From contig OX235267.1 in NCBI GenBank assembly GCA_944472135.2, positions 38,099,312-38,163,311 on the forward strand: a DNA stretch of 64,000 nt. The letters are read 5' to 3'. The stretch is from Trichobilharzia regenti. Its lineage: Eukaryota; Platyhelminthes; Trematoda; Strigeidida; Schistosomatidae. The notes below the pieces were generated by a model. That model ran no database searches and was not told the DNA's origin. It was given only the letters and a program-made list of their open reading frames with translations. Position numbers and translations under genes: made by a program. Shown one piece after another: positions 42,780 through 53,408 of the stretch (positions within the stretch are counted from its first letter, which is position 1; the number at the start of each line of letters is the position of its first letter).

Positions 42780-43330
42780 TTCTCTGAGCCGGTTGGTTTA
42801 GTTGCAGAACTTTCGTCGTCCTTCTGGACAACATCTTCAGCGCAATTTTTAGCATAAAGTGGACTGATTTAAATTTTCCATGAGTGATGGAATTTTATCT
42901 CCCGGTAACCGTCGCTACATATCTGTTGATCATTTTCTATTGACTTGGTTTTTAAACTTTCTCGTCACATGGTTTACTATTTATAAGTTGGTATATTTGG
43001 TCTATGTATTAACATGTTTGTTAACGCATATTTTTTGACTGCCAGGCTTCTAGGAATTCCCTCACTGCACTTTTGGTGTTTCCTCTGTCTAAAATTTCAA
43101 CATTATCCCAATCAAACTGATGTCTATAATTATCTATATGCATTGATATGAAACAGGAATATATATATCGTGTCTTTTCACGGCTGATTTGTGTTCTTGG
43201 ATTCTTATTCGAATGGGACGCCACTTTGACCGCCTATGTAATGTCTGTTACAGTTCATACAGGCAATTTATTTTGTAAATGGTATTAATTTTATCTTCTT
43301 TTTCTCTTGGTTTTTTGGGTTTGTACAATA
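42780..43330 (-). pseudogene. Penelope-like element C-terminal GIY-YIG region
   Basis: Minus frame 43224-43021 reads HIDNYRHQFDWDNVEILDRG and AVREFLEAWQ, the PLE pattern with H...H, DWxNVxILDRxxxxxxRxFLEAW at the end of the GIY-YIG domain. Upstream, NCxxCNRHYIGGQ-like codons lie near 43225-43260. A hammerhead-like core follows in the 3' region. Confidence 0.7.
42799..42840 (-). ncRNA. Hammerhead-like core in PLE 3' region
   Basis: On minus: CTGAAGA (42840-42834), a perfect 7-bp hairpin GTTGTCC/GGACGAC, GAAA (42814-42811), GTT-CTGC-AAC (stem III), then TA as the expected cleavage step. This is the best preserved core and stem II/III of the PLE series. A complementary stem I is not evident. 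Confidence 0.5.
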
Positions 43331-43389
43331 TCGAATTAAGTGATTTGACTGGCTGACTTGTGTACTGTATCTATTTCAAACGTTTTCAA

Positions 43390-43870
43390 TATTCTAGCTT
43401 AGATTAAAATTGATAGCTTTACCTATAATTATACCAAAAGTCTGGGTACATTACGTTGATGATACATTTGTAATAATTAAGAGAAATGATTTGGAATATA
43501 CCCATAAATTAATAAACGACATATTTGAAGACATCAAATTCACCAGGAGAGAAGAAGAATTAGATGACAAAATCCCATTCTTCTTACAATGTCTTAATCA
43601 GGAGAACTAACACAGGAAATTTAGAAACACAAGTATACAGAAAATCAACGCACATAGATAAAATACTCAACTATACTAGCGATAATCCAATTACTCACTC
43701 ACAAGCAAAACTGTGTGCAGACATTGTTTAAAAGAACTGCAACGCACTGTTACACTCCTTTGTTGAAGAGAATGGAGGAAAAATACCTACTAGAGCTGTC
43801 TTCAAAAAGAGGAATGGATATCCTCAAAATTTCATCACATAAAGTATAAAACTTGGGCACTGTGGTGGGG
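43390..43870 (+). pseudogene. Penelope-like element reverse transcriptase fragment
   Basis: Frames give VWVHYVDDTFVIIKRNDLEY (catalytic YVDD), IKFTRREEELDDKIPFF, then QVYRKSTHIDKILNYTSDNP and ITHSQAKLCADIV. These are the RT motif C region and the following conserved PLE block. A frameshift lies near 43600. Confidence 0.7.
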
Positions 43871-43907
43871 GTGTATAAGAAACCATTAGCAAAGACTACA
43901 AGAAAAT

Positions 43908-44130
43908 TCATGCCGGCATATACAAAAATATCTCTGAAATGACAGCTGGAATATTGAAACCATTATTTCGGAGATATTTTCTATATATGGTAGGATGGAT
44001 CTTTTTCGTGGACTTTAATGACGGTTTCTTGGTGCTGTTGTGATTCGATTTTAAAACACTTTTTGATGAAATTGTCTTCATGTTTGTTGATGAGACTATC
44101 AAAGATGAAATTCTTTTCTATTTACCTTTT
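43908..44130 (-). pseudogene. Penelope-like element fragment, inverted
   Basis: On minus, the piece contains NFIKKCFKIE-like and a KIHPTIYRKYLRNN segment. It resembles parts of the PLE at 56940-57090 and lies in inverted orientation to the RT fragment just upstream. Confidence 0.4.
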
Positions 44131-44159
44131 TTGTTGATAATAAGATGTCAATGTTGTTA

Positions 44160-44385
44160 GAGTGATAATTAGATTTGATTGGAGCTCTGATATCAGAGTT
44201 AGAGAACTATTGGAAAACCTGCAGGCAGTACTGGACAACCGTTTCGTCCTAATTCGGGACTCTTCATCAATACGCACCAAACTAGAAGGAAACAGTCGTC
44301 CAGTACTCCAGTACTGGTTTTCCAATGGTTCTCTCACTGATGTCAGCTCATGATGAAATCCTCCAACCAATCACACAAAAATCCC
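44160..44385 (-). repeat. SINE-1 copy, head missing
   Basis: On minus: the family tail ATGATGAAATCC at 44350 is in plus-reading order, so this copy is internally rearranged. GAGAACTATTGGAAAACC occurs at 44201 and GAGAACCATTGGAAAACC on minus at 44320-44337, bracketing one hammerhead module (44226-44280). Confidence 0.5.
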
Positions 44386-44648
44386 TACAAAAAAACCAAT
44401 ACTTGAAAATTAGATATGAAGCGGAAGTTTGGATTAAAACAGCAATCACACCAGGAAGTGACTGCCTGTGTCAGACTTTGTATGCACAAGTCGCTGATAT
44501 GTACCAGTAAGCGCAATCAGTCTTAAGGTTCTGAGTTCTTCTCTATATGCAAAACTTCCATATATTCGAAACCAAATTATTCCAACTAATTATTAGTAGT
44601 TATTGATCATGAGAGTGCGTAATTTCACACACACACACACATGCTCAC

Positions 44649-44820
44649 CTAAATTGCATAGACTTGATACCAATGACAACGCTGCAGATAACTGTCTATC
44701 TCCATGACTTAGATAAGTCAATAAGTAGGCCAATCCACCAGCCGGTATAGTTGAACTCATAAATAAACCAAAGGCTTGATCTATGTCTAACGCGTAGACA
44801 ATTCCAATACCTAAAGCAAG
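44649..44820 (-). CDS. SLC10-like transporter, internal exon (earliest found)
   Basis: 172 bp between a TTATTAACAG acceptor and a TTTAG|GTGAGC donor. It starts in phase 0 and ends after one base of a codon, which fits the phase of the exon at 37757. Its 57 residues read LALGIGIVYALDIDQ, then FMSSTIPAGGLAYLLTYL, HGDRQLSAALSLVSSLCNL. This matches the SLC10 core pattern GxxPGGxxSNxxxxLxxGDxxLSxxxTxxS with a GD and LS at the expected spacing. Coding exons for the N-terminal helices must lie at higher coordinates but were not found in this window. Confidence 0.78.
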
Positions 44821-45130
44821 CTGTTAATAAAGGAAAAGAAAAGCAATATAATTAAAATACATTAGCTGGATATATATCAAAAGAATGGATACTAAACAAA
44901 GATTACTATTTTCGATAACTTCATCACCAGGCTCTACAGTTATATATACATTATAATGAATGTATGAATGAATTAGTGTTATGAACCACATTAATGCTGT
45001 TTAAATAACATCGAATCAACAATATTGATAGATTACAGTTCAACAGCATCAGCATAAAATAAGCTGAATGTCAGAAAAATTAGGAAAGATAATATTATAG
45101 ATTCATGAATTTATAGTCTCTACTGAAGGC
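44821..45130. other. Intron or 5' flank, no repeat recognised
   Basis: AT-rich sequence upstream of the first recognised SLC10-like exon. No further exon could be identified. Confidence 0.4.
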
Positions 45131-45600
45131 CGGCCAGGGCAGTAGTAGGATTGACTGGTTGGACTTGCTTCTTTTAAACACAGAGCACTGGTTGTTTGAG
45201 GCGAATTGCAATAGCCTCTGCTGTTTGGAGCATGCGGTGCTTCAATGATTTTGGCAATTTATTAGGCATCCGGTAGACCATGATAGAGAAGGATTCTTTC
45301 ACGCTGGCTGGCTTTGTGGCCAGCTGGTTTGCGCCAGATGGTCCAATATGAAACTGTTATTGGTTTTAACTACACCTTTACTTAGCCATAGTGGGAGATG
45401 TTCTCGAGCACGAAAAATCAAGTTCGTATAGCAACGGCCAATATAACTGGCTTCACAAGCGCAGTTGAATTGGTAGATACAATTAGAAGTGGCCAGCTGG
45501 TCTAGGTACTTCATCTTTCAGTCGAGGTAGCACCATCGGTCGTGTAGAGAATAATACATGTAGTTCGCCAGCCTTAAAAGTCCTTTGAACTGATTTTCTT
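45131..45600 (-). pseudogene. Penelope-like element, second family (GIY-YIG region)
   Basis: The minus frame ending 45299 reads SNCIYQFNCACEASYIGRCY, then REHLPLWLSKG and ILDHLAQT. This is the GIY-YIG domain entry with CxCxxxYIGR followed by REH. It is the same family as 61600-63000 and 46680-46990 and differs from the family with YVGQ and ILDRG motifs. Preceding sequence (LRLANYMYYSLHD) is decayed. Confidence 0.7.
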
Positions 45601-45689
45601 GATTTCTTCGTTATTATCTCACTGTGTATATTGCCCTTGAATTGAATGGGCTAAGTTTCAATAAAACGTGAATTTACCAATTTACTCCC

Positions 45690-45910
45690 TATACATTGCG
45701 TCGGTGATAGAATGCTTGTCACAGAAAGTCTGGATTCAATTTCCTGTTGACTCACTGCTAAGCCTAGTTCAGCTAGAAAAAATATGGAGGGTTAGGCATG
45801 AGATTAGGATTTCTGTCCCATGTAGAACAACACCGCTACTGAAACTGAAAATTAAATGCTTCAAAACCCTGTGTATACCACTCAGAACTCAAAGGAATGA
45901 AAGCAGAACT
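45690..45910 (+). repeat. SINE-3 copy
   Basis: TGCGTCGGTGATAGAATGCT (box A region), a decayed box B (CTGGATTCAATTTCC) and the body CCATGTAGAACAACACCGCT, ending CACTCAGAACTCAAAGGAAT. Confidence 0.6.
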
Positions 45911-46104
45911 CTGTAGACTAGCATATATGAACTAAATATCGAATGTGTGATCTGATATATACCAAAGATAGTTTAGCTAGACCATTTGCTTATATTGGAA
46001 ATGTTGAATAAGGGATCATTTGCTTTAAGGCGTAGTTCAGTCATAAAATGTTAAGAAAGAAACCAATTAAAATGATGATTAAGAGGCCATACCATCATCT
46101 TCAT
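45911..46104. other. No recognised feature
   Basis: Short AT-rich spacer between a SINE and an RTE remnant. Confidence 0.35.
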
Positions 46105-46679
46105 GTTTTGTCTTTTGAGCGATATTGAGATTAGGCCTGAGTTGAGTACTATGTAAGAAGGAGAAATCAATAGACGAGGCTGTGAAGCTACATCGACTGA
46201 TAGAGATAGTTAGGACATGTGTTACTCATGCCTAGCCACAACTTTCCTCGACGAGCAGTGTTAGCTGATATAGGATCGGGTTGGAAAAGAGCCAGTGGTG
46301 GTCAAACGAAATCAGTCAATGAAGTCCACAACAGTTGGTTTACGCCAGCCATATAGGGAGGTGTAGACTTCCTGACTAGTTGGGTTCGTCGTGAAGGTAA
46401 AACTAATGGCTAGAGACAGTTGTGATATGTCTCAAAGTGATCGTTCTCAATCTGGCGCAGATGCATCCAATCCTTGTGACTTATAATTTCCAATAAAACT
46501 ATATTGTTCTTCGATATTACTATTCTTTTTGCCTCATATCTCTGTCTACTGTATGTGTTTTGGATTTCTTTTTTTGACTTTCTTCTTCTCTGGCTTTGTG
46601 TGCTGAGTGAATTGTGGCGACTCGAACTGCTGCACATCGATGCAAGGTTCTACGTTGAAACCAGTCAGTCTATTGATAA
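46105..46679 (+). repeat. RTE-like (SR2-type) LINE 3' remnant
   Basis: Decayed coding ([18 protein letters not shown] at 46160, [23 protein letters not shown] at 46245) then the shared 3' UTR (GGGAGGTGTAGACTTCCTG, GATGCATCC, TTCTACGTTGAAACC). Confidence 0.65.
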
Positions 46680-46990
46680 TTTTAATAGATTTTGCAATTT
46701 CCACCTCATGATCCGTATCAAAGATGTACCTGGTAATGGCACTATTGTAAGCGTCTGTTCCGTTGAGACGTGAACATCTCGGTACATGTTCAGAAAATCG
46801 GATGTGTGCCCTTCCTTCTGTTCTCCAAATGTAACTGCTCCCGCAGATACACGTAAATTTTTATACACAATTGGAATTAACTTAAGATGGGTATCTGTCG
46901 ACTTTTGTCTGCACCAAAGAGCATGTTGCCCCGGTAGACGGGAACCAAGTTAACAAGCTGCAGGATACGCTCTGTCTAGTGACGTACTCA
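46680..46990 (-). pseudogene. Penelope-like element, second family (GIY-YIG region)
   Basis: On minus one frame reads FTCICGSSYIWRTEGRAHIR, then FSEHVPRCSRLNGTD, SAITRYIFDTDHEVEIAKSI. This is the GIY-YIG core (CxCGSSYIGRT...R..EH) of the second PLE family with Gly changed to Trp. It abuts the end of the RTE tail. Confidence 0.65.
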
Positions 46991-47035
46991 GTCTTCTGTT
47001 GACCATTGGTGGAATGTTTTCTCCTTTAAAATCGA

Positions 47036-47500
47036 GTTGAATGTAGATTGGTTTTTTTCCCACTATGATTTGTGTTTGATGTTTAGGATCCTTTTGAAGA
47101 ACAGGAGGTTGCATCAAATGACGCCACGAACTTATTTGAAACGTTCATGTGGTTCACGCTTTCAGCAAAATAAAATGAATCTTTCATGGTGTACAAAGCT
47201 AGACTGGACACATACACACACGCTTAGGAGACCGTTAAGTGATATTATGTGCTAGGCCTTCGCCCGAGTGGAAAACGACGAATTAGGTCCAAGGGTAACA
47301 TGGAGAGGAAATCGTGTGGACACAAAAAAAGAGAAAGCTTATGGGAATACAAGAGCCATCTAAAAAGACAGCAGGGAAGAGGATGACATGGAGATGTACT
47401 GCTTTAGCCCGATGTGTTTCACTCGAAATGCAAGGGAATAATAAACGAATAAATGCTAGAAATGACAACAAAGGACCTAAAGTCCAGTGTTTATCTGTTT
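47036..47500 (+). pseudogene. Second RTE-like LINE family fragment
   Basis: Decayed C-terminus: codons around 47215-47340 give LRRPL then a WNPSGKRRIRSKG-like block and TWRGNRV, and the tail GGAATAATAAACG resembles the end of the copy at 39600. No intact frame. Confidence 0.5.
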
Positions 47501-47596
47501 AGCTATAAGACGTGAGATTACCTACTGCCTTCTATCATAAGATAGTTACAATCACGTAATCATGTAGAAAAGATTTTAGGATAGTCAATTATTAGA

Positions 47597-47795
47597 ATTT
47601 AATTTGTGGATGGTGACTAGCAGTGGAATCCAGGATAACGCGCATTTCGTCCTATTTGGGACTGGGCATCTGGATGTACCTGCGTTTCCCAGTAAGTGAT
47701 GATGTTCCCACTGAGGGTCGAACCCAATGCGCATAGTTTCAAACGCCAAAGCGTTATCCACTAGACAACTTGGACCACGAGAGCCACGTCTTGTT
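47597..47795 (-). repeat. SM-alpha-like SINE with degenerate hammerhead
   Basis: On minus: tRNA-like head 47778-47697 with TTGTCTAGTGGATAACG (box A) and GGGTTCGACCC (box B), followed by the hammerhead 47680-47620. It pairs with an inverted partial copy at 47806-47990. Confidence 0.75.
47620..47680 (-). ncRNA. Hammerhead module, SM-alpha type, core damaged
   Basis: On minus: ATCCAG (stem I), ATGCCCAG where the family has CTGATGAG, then TCCCAAATAGGA (stem II with loop), CGAAAT, and a GCGCGTTATC cleavage region before CTGGAT. Stem II and GAAA are intact, but the first core box is destroyed. Confidence 0.65.
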
Positions 47796-47805
47796 CAACG
47801 GGTGG

Positions 47806-47995
47806 GTCCCAAATAGGACGGCATGCGCATTATCCTGGGTTCCACTGCTAGTCACCATCCACAAATTAAAGTCTAATTAAATGCCCAGATATTGTCGAAG
47901 TATCTGCTCAAGAAGCCAACAGACATGTCAACGTGAGACCGAGGGCTTCTATCCAATCAACTGACGGGAAAATCTAGAAAAATTCAATTAAATAG
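47806..47995 (+). repeat. Inverted partial SM-alpha-like SINE
   Basis: The hammerhead part reads GGGTCCCAAATAGGACGGCA (GAAA changed to GGCA), then ATCCTGGGTTCCACTGC and the tail to about 47990. The first 65 bp mirror 47599-47662, making an inverted repeat around about 145 bp. The tRNA head is missing. Confidence 0.65.
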
Positions 47996-48640
47996 TCAAT
48001 TATTTACGTATAGTATTAGCAAAACCTCGCCTAGTTTAGTAGATGGCTTTGAAAAATCCACTCAGTCGCTCTACGGAACCTTGAAAGCACATGAAAAAAA
48101 ATGTAATGATATTGTAGTTGTGAAAGTTACTCAATCACTCTATCATCTAAGAGTAATAAATACTAGCATTCATTTAAACTGTGTTTTCGTATAGTTGATA
48201 ATTTTGACTTCCGTGCCGATTGATGATAATTATTATTGTTTCTACAATATGTTGATGTCAAGTAGTTAACTTTCCCATTGATGATTTCATCGACTGAATA
48301 GTTCTACTCTTCATGTTTGTATGTCTCTTTCTCTCTCTCTCTCTCTGTCCCTGTCTCTGAATGTGAACTTCACATGGTGAAGTGTTTTTTATGTTAGATA
48401 ATTAACATTCCTAAATTAGCAGAAGTCACACTAGTTACAACATTACAAAGGATTTAGTCCAAAACATACACTTGACATTGTGTTTACGTGTTAATTTCTC
48501 TGAATGCTGTTGCGGAGTCGTTGTTTAAGCATATTGCACAAGATTTGAAGTAATAATAATAATAACAATAATAATACGGAATATGTATACATCAGGAATA
48601 GTAGTGAGATTGGGAATTTGACTAACTTACTTCGAGTATT
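47996..48640. other. No recognised gene; CT microsatellite
   Basis: (CT)n at about 48328-48348 and (AAT)n at 48552-48576. Nothing else recognised. Confidence 0.4.
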
Positions 48641-48644
48641 TACT

Positions 48645-49080
48645 GGATTTCATCATAAGCTGACTTTGATTAGAGAACCATTGGAAAACCACTAGGGAGT
48701 ACTGGACAGCTGTTTCGTCCTAGTTTGGGACTCTTCACAGTACGCATCCAGCGGGATTCGAACCCAGGACCTTCTGATTACAAGGCCAGCTGGCTGATAT
48801 ACCATTAAGCCACTGGGAGCCGATCCAATGGGCAGCCCATGAATTCTACCTTCTGCTGATTCGTGATGTAGTGCGACCATCAGATAACATCATCGCTGGA
48901 GAGAGTATTTATCCTTACACCTTCAACCTGCTGTACCCTACTGGTCACGACTTCCCAACAAGAACTCCAGGTAACTAACTAACTACCTGAATAGAGCCAG
49001 TTGCTAGTGTGGATCTCATTGATATTCAAGTTTTGCATTGTAGGGATTTGATTGATTGAATACGGGATTTCATCATGAGC
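48645..49080 (-). repeat. SINE-1 copy
   Basis: On minus: the 5' part is near 49000 (AACTCCAGG, GTCACGACTTCCC region), the head has box B GGGTTCGAATCCCG near 48752-48765, then a hammerhead module 48747-48690 in which the first core C is deleted (GTACTG-TGAAGA), then the tail GGTTTTCCAATGGTTCTC. Confidence 0.7.
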
Positions 49081-49890
49081 TGACAAAATAACTGTCCAGT
49101 AATCTGTGCTTTTCCACTAGACCTCTAAATGATGTCAGTTGAACTGTGGCGTACAATTATAATCTCCTAATTTCAATGATTTGGCTACTAATCTACGTGT
49201 TTGTATTGTGTAAAACAACTGGCTATGTGTGTGTGTGTGTGCGCGTGTGTGTGACATAAAACAAGCGCCTACAATGAATGGAAACAGTTAACCTTGTTAA
49301 TATAATGTTATCCTGTTGTTATAAATCAATGCAGAAGAAGAATGAATACTGAATACCTAGATACACTTGACTATTTATAATTATTCTTAAAAAGCAGGAG
49401 AATTATTTGAACTAGTTGTGCATATGCATAGGTATATGTATAGGTATATATGTATACCATTGTTTCATCCGGTTGTTGTCTTTTCATCCCCTTATTTTCA
49501 AAGTTCTTGTTCTCCCTCTTTTTCTAAAAACGAAACACGGTTTATTTCTTCCTATTTCCATCCCAAAAAGTAAAATAAGTTATCGAGTGTAAAGACAGAG
49601 AGAGAGAGAGAGAGTTAGAGATTCTAAACAGTTAGTAGTCGATTGCAATTCCTGATTAATAGAAAAGAATGTTTGACAATCATTCACTCTACCATCTTTG
49701 AAATTCCAAGCATTATTAATCTTAATTGTTTATAGTTATTGTTGTTCTAAATACCCTTAGGTTCCGAGTGGGGAACATAGGTCTTCAGCAGAATAATACT
49801 ATCATTTTTATCCGGTTTTCTACGGGTAAAGTGATGGTCCCACGATTGCTTTTATACACGCCTTCATCTCTACCATATATCACTGGCAAA
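49081..49890. other. No recognised gene; microsatellites
   Basis: (TG)n at about 49224-49253 and (AG)n at about 49596-49612. Nothing coding is recognised. Confidence 0.4.
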
Positions 49891-49894
49891 CATT

Positions 49895-50880
49895 CAACTT
49901 GTCTGTCTGTCTGGATTCAACATAGAACTTGGCACCGAAGTGCACCAGTTCGAGTTGCCACGTTCCAAATAGCACACAGAGGTAGACAAGAAGATGAGTG
50001 AAGAGAATCAATAGAGTTTGACAAGTATAAGAGTGAAACAGAATGGGTAATGGTAGAAAGGAATATGAAAGATTACAGAGACTGAATACATCTGCGCTGG
50101 CCATTGACAACGATTTTGAGCCATGTCACCTATTGTCTCCAGCCATTGATTCCTAGAGTCCCGAGGGCCCCAACCCGGAAGTCTGCATCTCCCTACCTGA
50201 CTGACTCAGTTTAACTGTCATGGATTGATGAGGCCATGTTTTTGTTTGGCCACCACTGGCTCTTTTCGAACCTGCACCTATATCAGCTAGTAATGCCCGT
50301 CGGGGGAGGCGGTGGTTAGGCATGCGCAGCACGTGACCTAGCCATCTTAGTCTATGTAACTTTATAACCTCGTCGATTGATTTTCCCTCTTTGCCCAACA
50401 CTCTACGCCTAGCGTCAGCATTACTTACCTTATTAAACCGCCTAACGTGAGACAGAGATCGCAGACATCTATGATCGAAAGCAGTCAACCTTTTCATGTC
50501 TTCGACGCGTATTGGCCATGTTTCAGAGCCATAGAGAAGGACGGAGCGAACTGCTGAGCAGTACACACGTCCCTTGGTTGATAACCGGATGTCACGCCTA
50601 CGCCAGAGATGGTGTAAGTCAGCGAAAGCAGCTCGAGCTTTTCGGATCCGTGCTGAGATTTCATCGCCAATCAGTCCGTTAGTGCTAAACATTCAACTTA
50701 GCGTTTCCCACTCGCGTTCCACTAGAGTTTACGTCTGGCGCTTGATATCCAGCCAACGGTCTCTTCACCGTGTGTCTGGTTCATCCCTATTTCCTTCTTG
50801 TTGGGTGATTCTTCACCAGAAGTGCTTGTCACTAATCTTTTCCAGCTGACCATCTCATCTTCAATATCCAGTGGAGATGA
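49895..50880 (-). mobile_element. RTE-like (SR2-type) LINE, 5'-truncated, best preserved copy
   Basis: C-terminal coding (50692-50153) with the full 3' UTR to about 49895, ending in CAGA-type short repeats (CTGTCTGTCTG on plus), a common RTE 3' end. Nearly identical sequence at 54126-54620 lies in the opposite orientation. Confidence 0.75.
50153..50692 (-). pseudogene. RTE-like reverse transcriptase C-terminus
   Basis: 179 codons, open but truncated at the N-terminal side: DEISARIRKARAAFADLHHL, RDIRLSTKGRVYCSAVRSVL, LYGSETWPIRVEDMKRL, FDHRCLRSLSHV and [20 protein letters not shown]. These follow the RT domain in RTE-clade elements. The RT catalytic domain and endonuclease are absent. Confidence 0.8.
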
Positions 50881-51300
50881 CAGGTGTTTATGTGAAACTC
50901 TTCAGTTTGTTGGAAATAATTTTTTTTTCACAATACGCGCACTGATGCATAACATTAGTCTTGTTCCTTTATTCTGGATGCAGCAGAACACTTATTTATT
51001 TTTGTCCCATTATCATCCCACTTATTTTTTTTTCGAATTGTTTTCTACTATGGTAACTTGAACAAGTTTCATCTTTGCACTGAGTTTCATGTCGTTTAGT
51101 GAATCAGTTATTCGGTTGTTATTTGATGTGGTTAACCTGGACATTGAGAGTTGTGGATTGCAAGCGAGAATTTCGAGGGAATATCGTCTGTAAGTTGTAA
51201 AATATCCTATAAACCCGTGAAGCACACTTTCCTTCAAATCTGAAACTTATCAGACAAAAGTACTCTTGTTGTACATTGATTTGACGATATTAGATGGCTG
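50881..51300. other. No recognised feature
   Basis: Unassigned sequence between an RTE copy and SINE-4. Confidence 0.35.
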
Positions 51301-51665
51301 GAAGCAATCGGCAGCAAGGCGTAACTGAAACTAGCTTGAAGGAACTCATCTCCCTTATGAGATTTGAACCCGCATCACTCAGTGTTGAAGTCAGTCAGAG
51401 AATTTACCACTGAGTTAGCTATTCGGGCTTACAATTGACCTCCTGTAGGATTGTGGTGGATACTTTGATTGGACACTAGCGCGATGTGTGTCTAGTCCTT
51501 TCTTTGATGTAGACTGAATTCTGTCAGTCAGGTACACCGTGATGTCGAGCTATCTAAAATGGTAGCCACATTGTAAAACTGACTGTCTGATAGAATTCAG
51601 TCTGCATCAATAAGGAAGGACTAGACACATCCCACTAGTTACTGACTAGTGTCCAATCAAATGTA
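51301..51665 (-). repeat. SINE-4 copy with an inverted 5' segment
   Basis: On minus, GCCCGAATAGCTAACTCAGT (head) and GATGCGGGTTCAAATCTC (box B) at about 51340-51430, preceded at 51440-51530 by the family 5' part. A second, plus-oriented 5' segment (CTGATAGAATTCAGTCTGCA at 51588-51607) makes a short inverted pair. Confidence 0.6.
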
Positions 51666-51764
51666 CTTACGTTTTCAGTCACTTTTGATATTCTAATAAC
51701 CATTGTTGTATAAAGGATAAAATATTGTCTCTTATATTATTAAGCTATGACAATTAAGTATACT

Positions 51765-52195
51765 GGATTTCATCATGAGCTGACTTTGATTAGAAAACCA
51801 TTGGAAAACCATCACCAGGGAGTACTGGACAGCCGTTTCGTCCTCTTTCGAACTCTTCACAGTACGCACCCACCGGGATTTGAACCCAGGACCTTCTGGT
51901 TGCAAGGCAAGCTAGCTCGTAGACCATTAGGCCATTAGGAGCCGATCTAATGGCCAGCCCGTGAATTCTAACTTCTCCCAATTCACGATATAGCTTGACC
52001 CCTAGCCAATGTCTTTGGCGAGTATTTGTCCTCACACCTGACCTGCTGCACCTTACTGGTCACGACTTCTCACTAGAACTCCAGGTAACTACCTAAGTGA
52101 ATAGGGCTAGTCGCCAGTGAGTATCTCACCGATATTCAAGTGTTGGTTTGTAGGGATTTGATTGGTTACACGAATTCATCATGAGCTGACACTGG
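51765..52195 (-). repeat. SINE-1 copy, near full length
   Basis: Box B GGGTTCAAATCCCG near 51877-51890 on minus, hammerhead module 51868-51812 (GTACTG-TGAAGA...GGAC-GAAA-CGGCTGTC-CAGTAC), tail GGTTTTCCAATGGTTTTC. The element is about 430 bp. Confidence 0.72.
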
Positions 52196-52835
52196 TTATG
52201 TTGTAAATGATCAGAAATACCATACTGTTTTAGACACACACATACACACACAGAGTTGATGAGAAAAATTAATCTAAACTTTTCTGATTAATTAATAATG
52301 ACAATAGCTTTATTTTAAACAGTACACTTTTGTTACAAATATGGAATTTCCAACAGCATGTAATACAATACTGCATTTAATTTTCTCATTACATAGGTAA
52401 TCATTAAAATAGGGCATTCACATTAATAATAATAATTTATATTAATATAATATTGTTCAAAAAGAGATGAATGTGAAATTAAATTAAATTAAAAATTAAA
52501 TCAAATGAAAATATTAGCGACAATGTAACATTTACTTAAAATTCTTCAGTGTGTTGGCAATTTCCTGTTTTACACTTTTCTCATGACATTAAATGTGTGA
52601 CCTACTAAATAAGGTAATGTTGAGTTTTTTTACTTCGTCGTTCGAGCATGCAGTCTTCTGTATGTAGTTGCTTTTAATTCTACCCTATGAGATGCTAGGA
52701 GACAGTTAGTTGTGTATAGAGAGGGGATGTTTTTAGAGTCTGACAGGATAATATTTGCTAATTTCTTGCAGGAATCCACTCTTAAAGCTCATCTAGTAAA
52801 TAGTAGTATAAATAGCCAGTTTGAGAGAGACGAAA
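52196..52835. other. No recognised feature
   Basis: AT-rich, no gene or repeat identified. The 101-codon plus frame at 52712-53017 runs into an antisense RTE 3' UTR and is rejected. Confidence 0.4.
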
Positions 52836-53408
52836 GAATTGAGCGTCAAACTAACAATCCTGACCAATGGACTACTTTCACCATAGAACTTTTTACAGAT
52901 GTCCAGCAGTTCGAGTCGCCACACTCCCTCTATGTAGCACACAAAGCAAGAGAAGAGAGTAAGGAGAGATTCAAAAGTGAGATAATAAACAGAGATATAA
53001 GGCAAAATGAATACTAATGTGGAAGAACAATAGAATATTTTTGGATATTGTAAGTCAAAAAGAGTGAATGCATCTGCGCCAGTCATTGAGAACGATTTCG
53101 AAGCATATCACCGATTGTCTCCAGCCTTCATTGGTTCTCAGAATCCCGAGGACCCCAACTAGACGGCAGTCTACACCTCCCTACGCGGCTAGTTAAAACT
53201 AACTGTTAAAGATTTTCTGGACTGATTCCAACTTTTGGTTTGACCACCACTAGCTTTCTCTTTTCAAACCTTATTCATCCTATGCCAGCTAACATTTCCT
53301 GTCGAGGAATGCGATGGCTAGACATGCGTAATACACACGTGCTAAACATCTTAATCGATGGAACTTCATAAACTCCGTTGATGATGATTGACTTTCCCTG
53401 CTTACCGG
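52836..53408 (-). repeat. RTE-like (SR2-type) LINE 3' remnant
   Basis: On minus: decayed coding near 53400-53260 (VSRQGKSIINGV-like, then RRQEMLAGIG-like, GQTKSW-like) then the shared 3' UTR down to about 52850. It is interrupted at 53409 by a separate insertion and continues at 53836. Confidence 0.65.

Noticed and set aside
52712..53017. 101-codon plus frame
   Set aside because: Its second half is the antisense of the common RTE 3' UTR.
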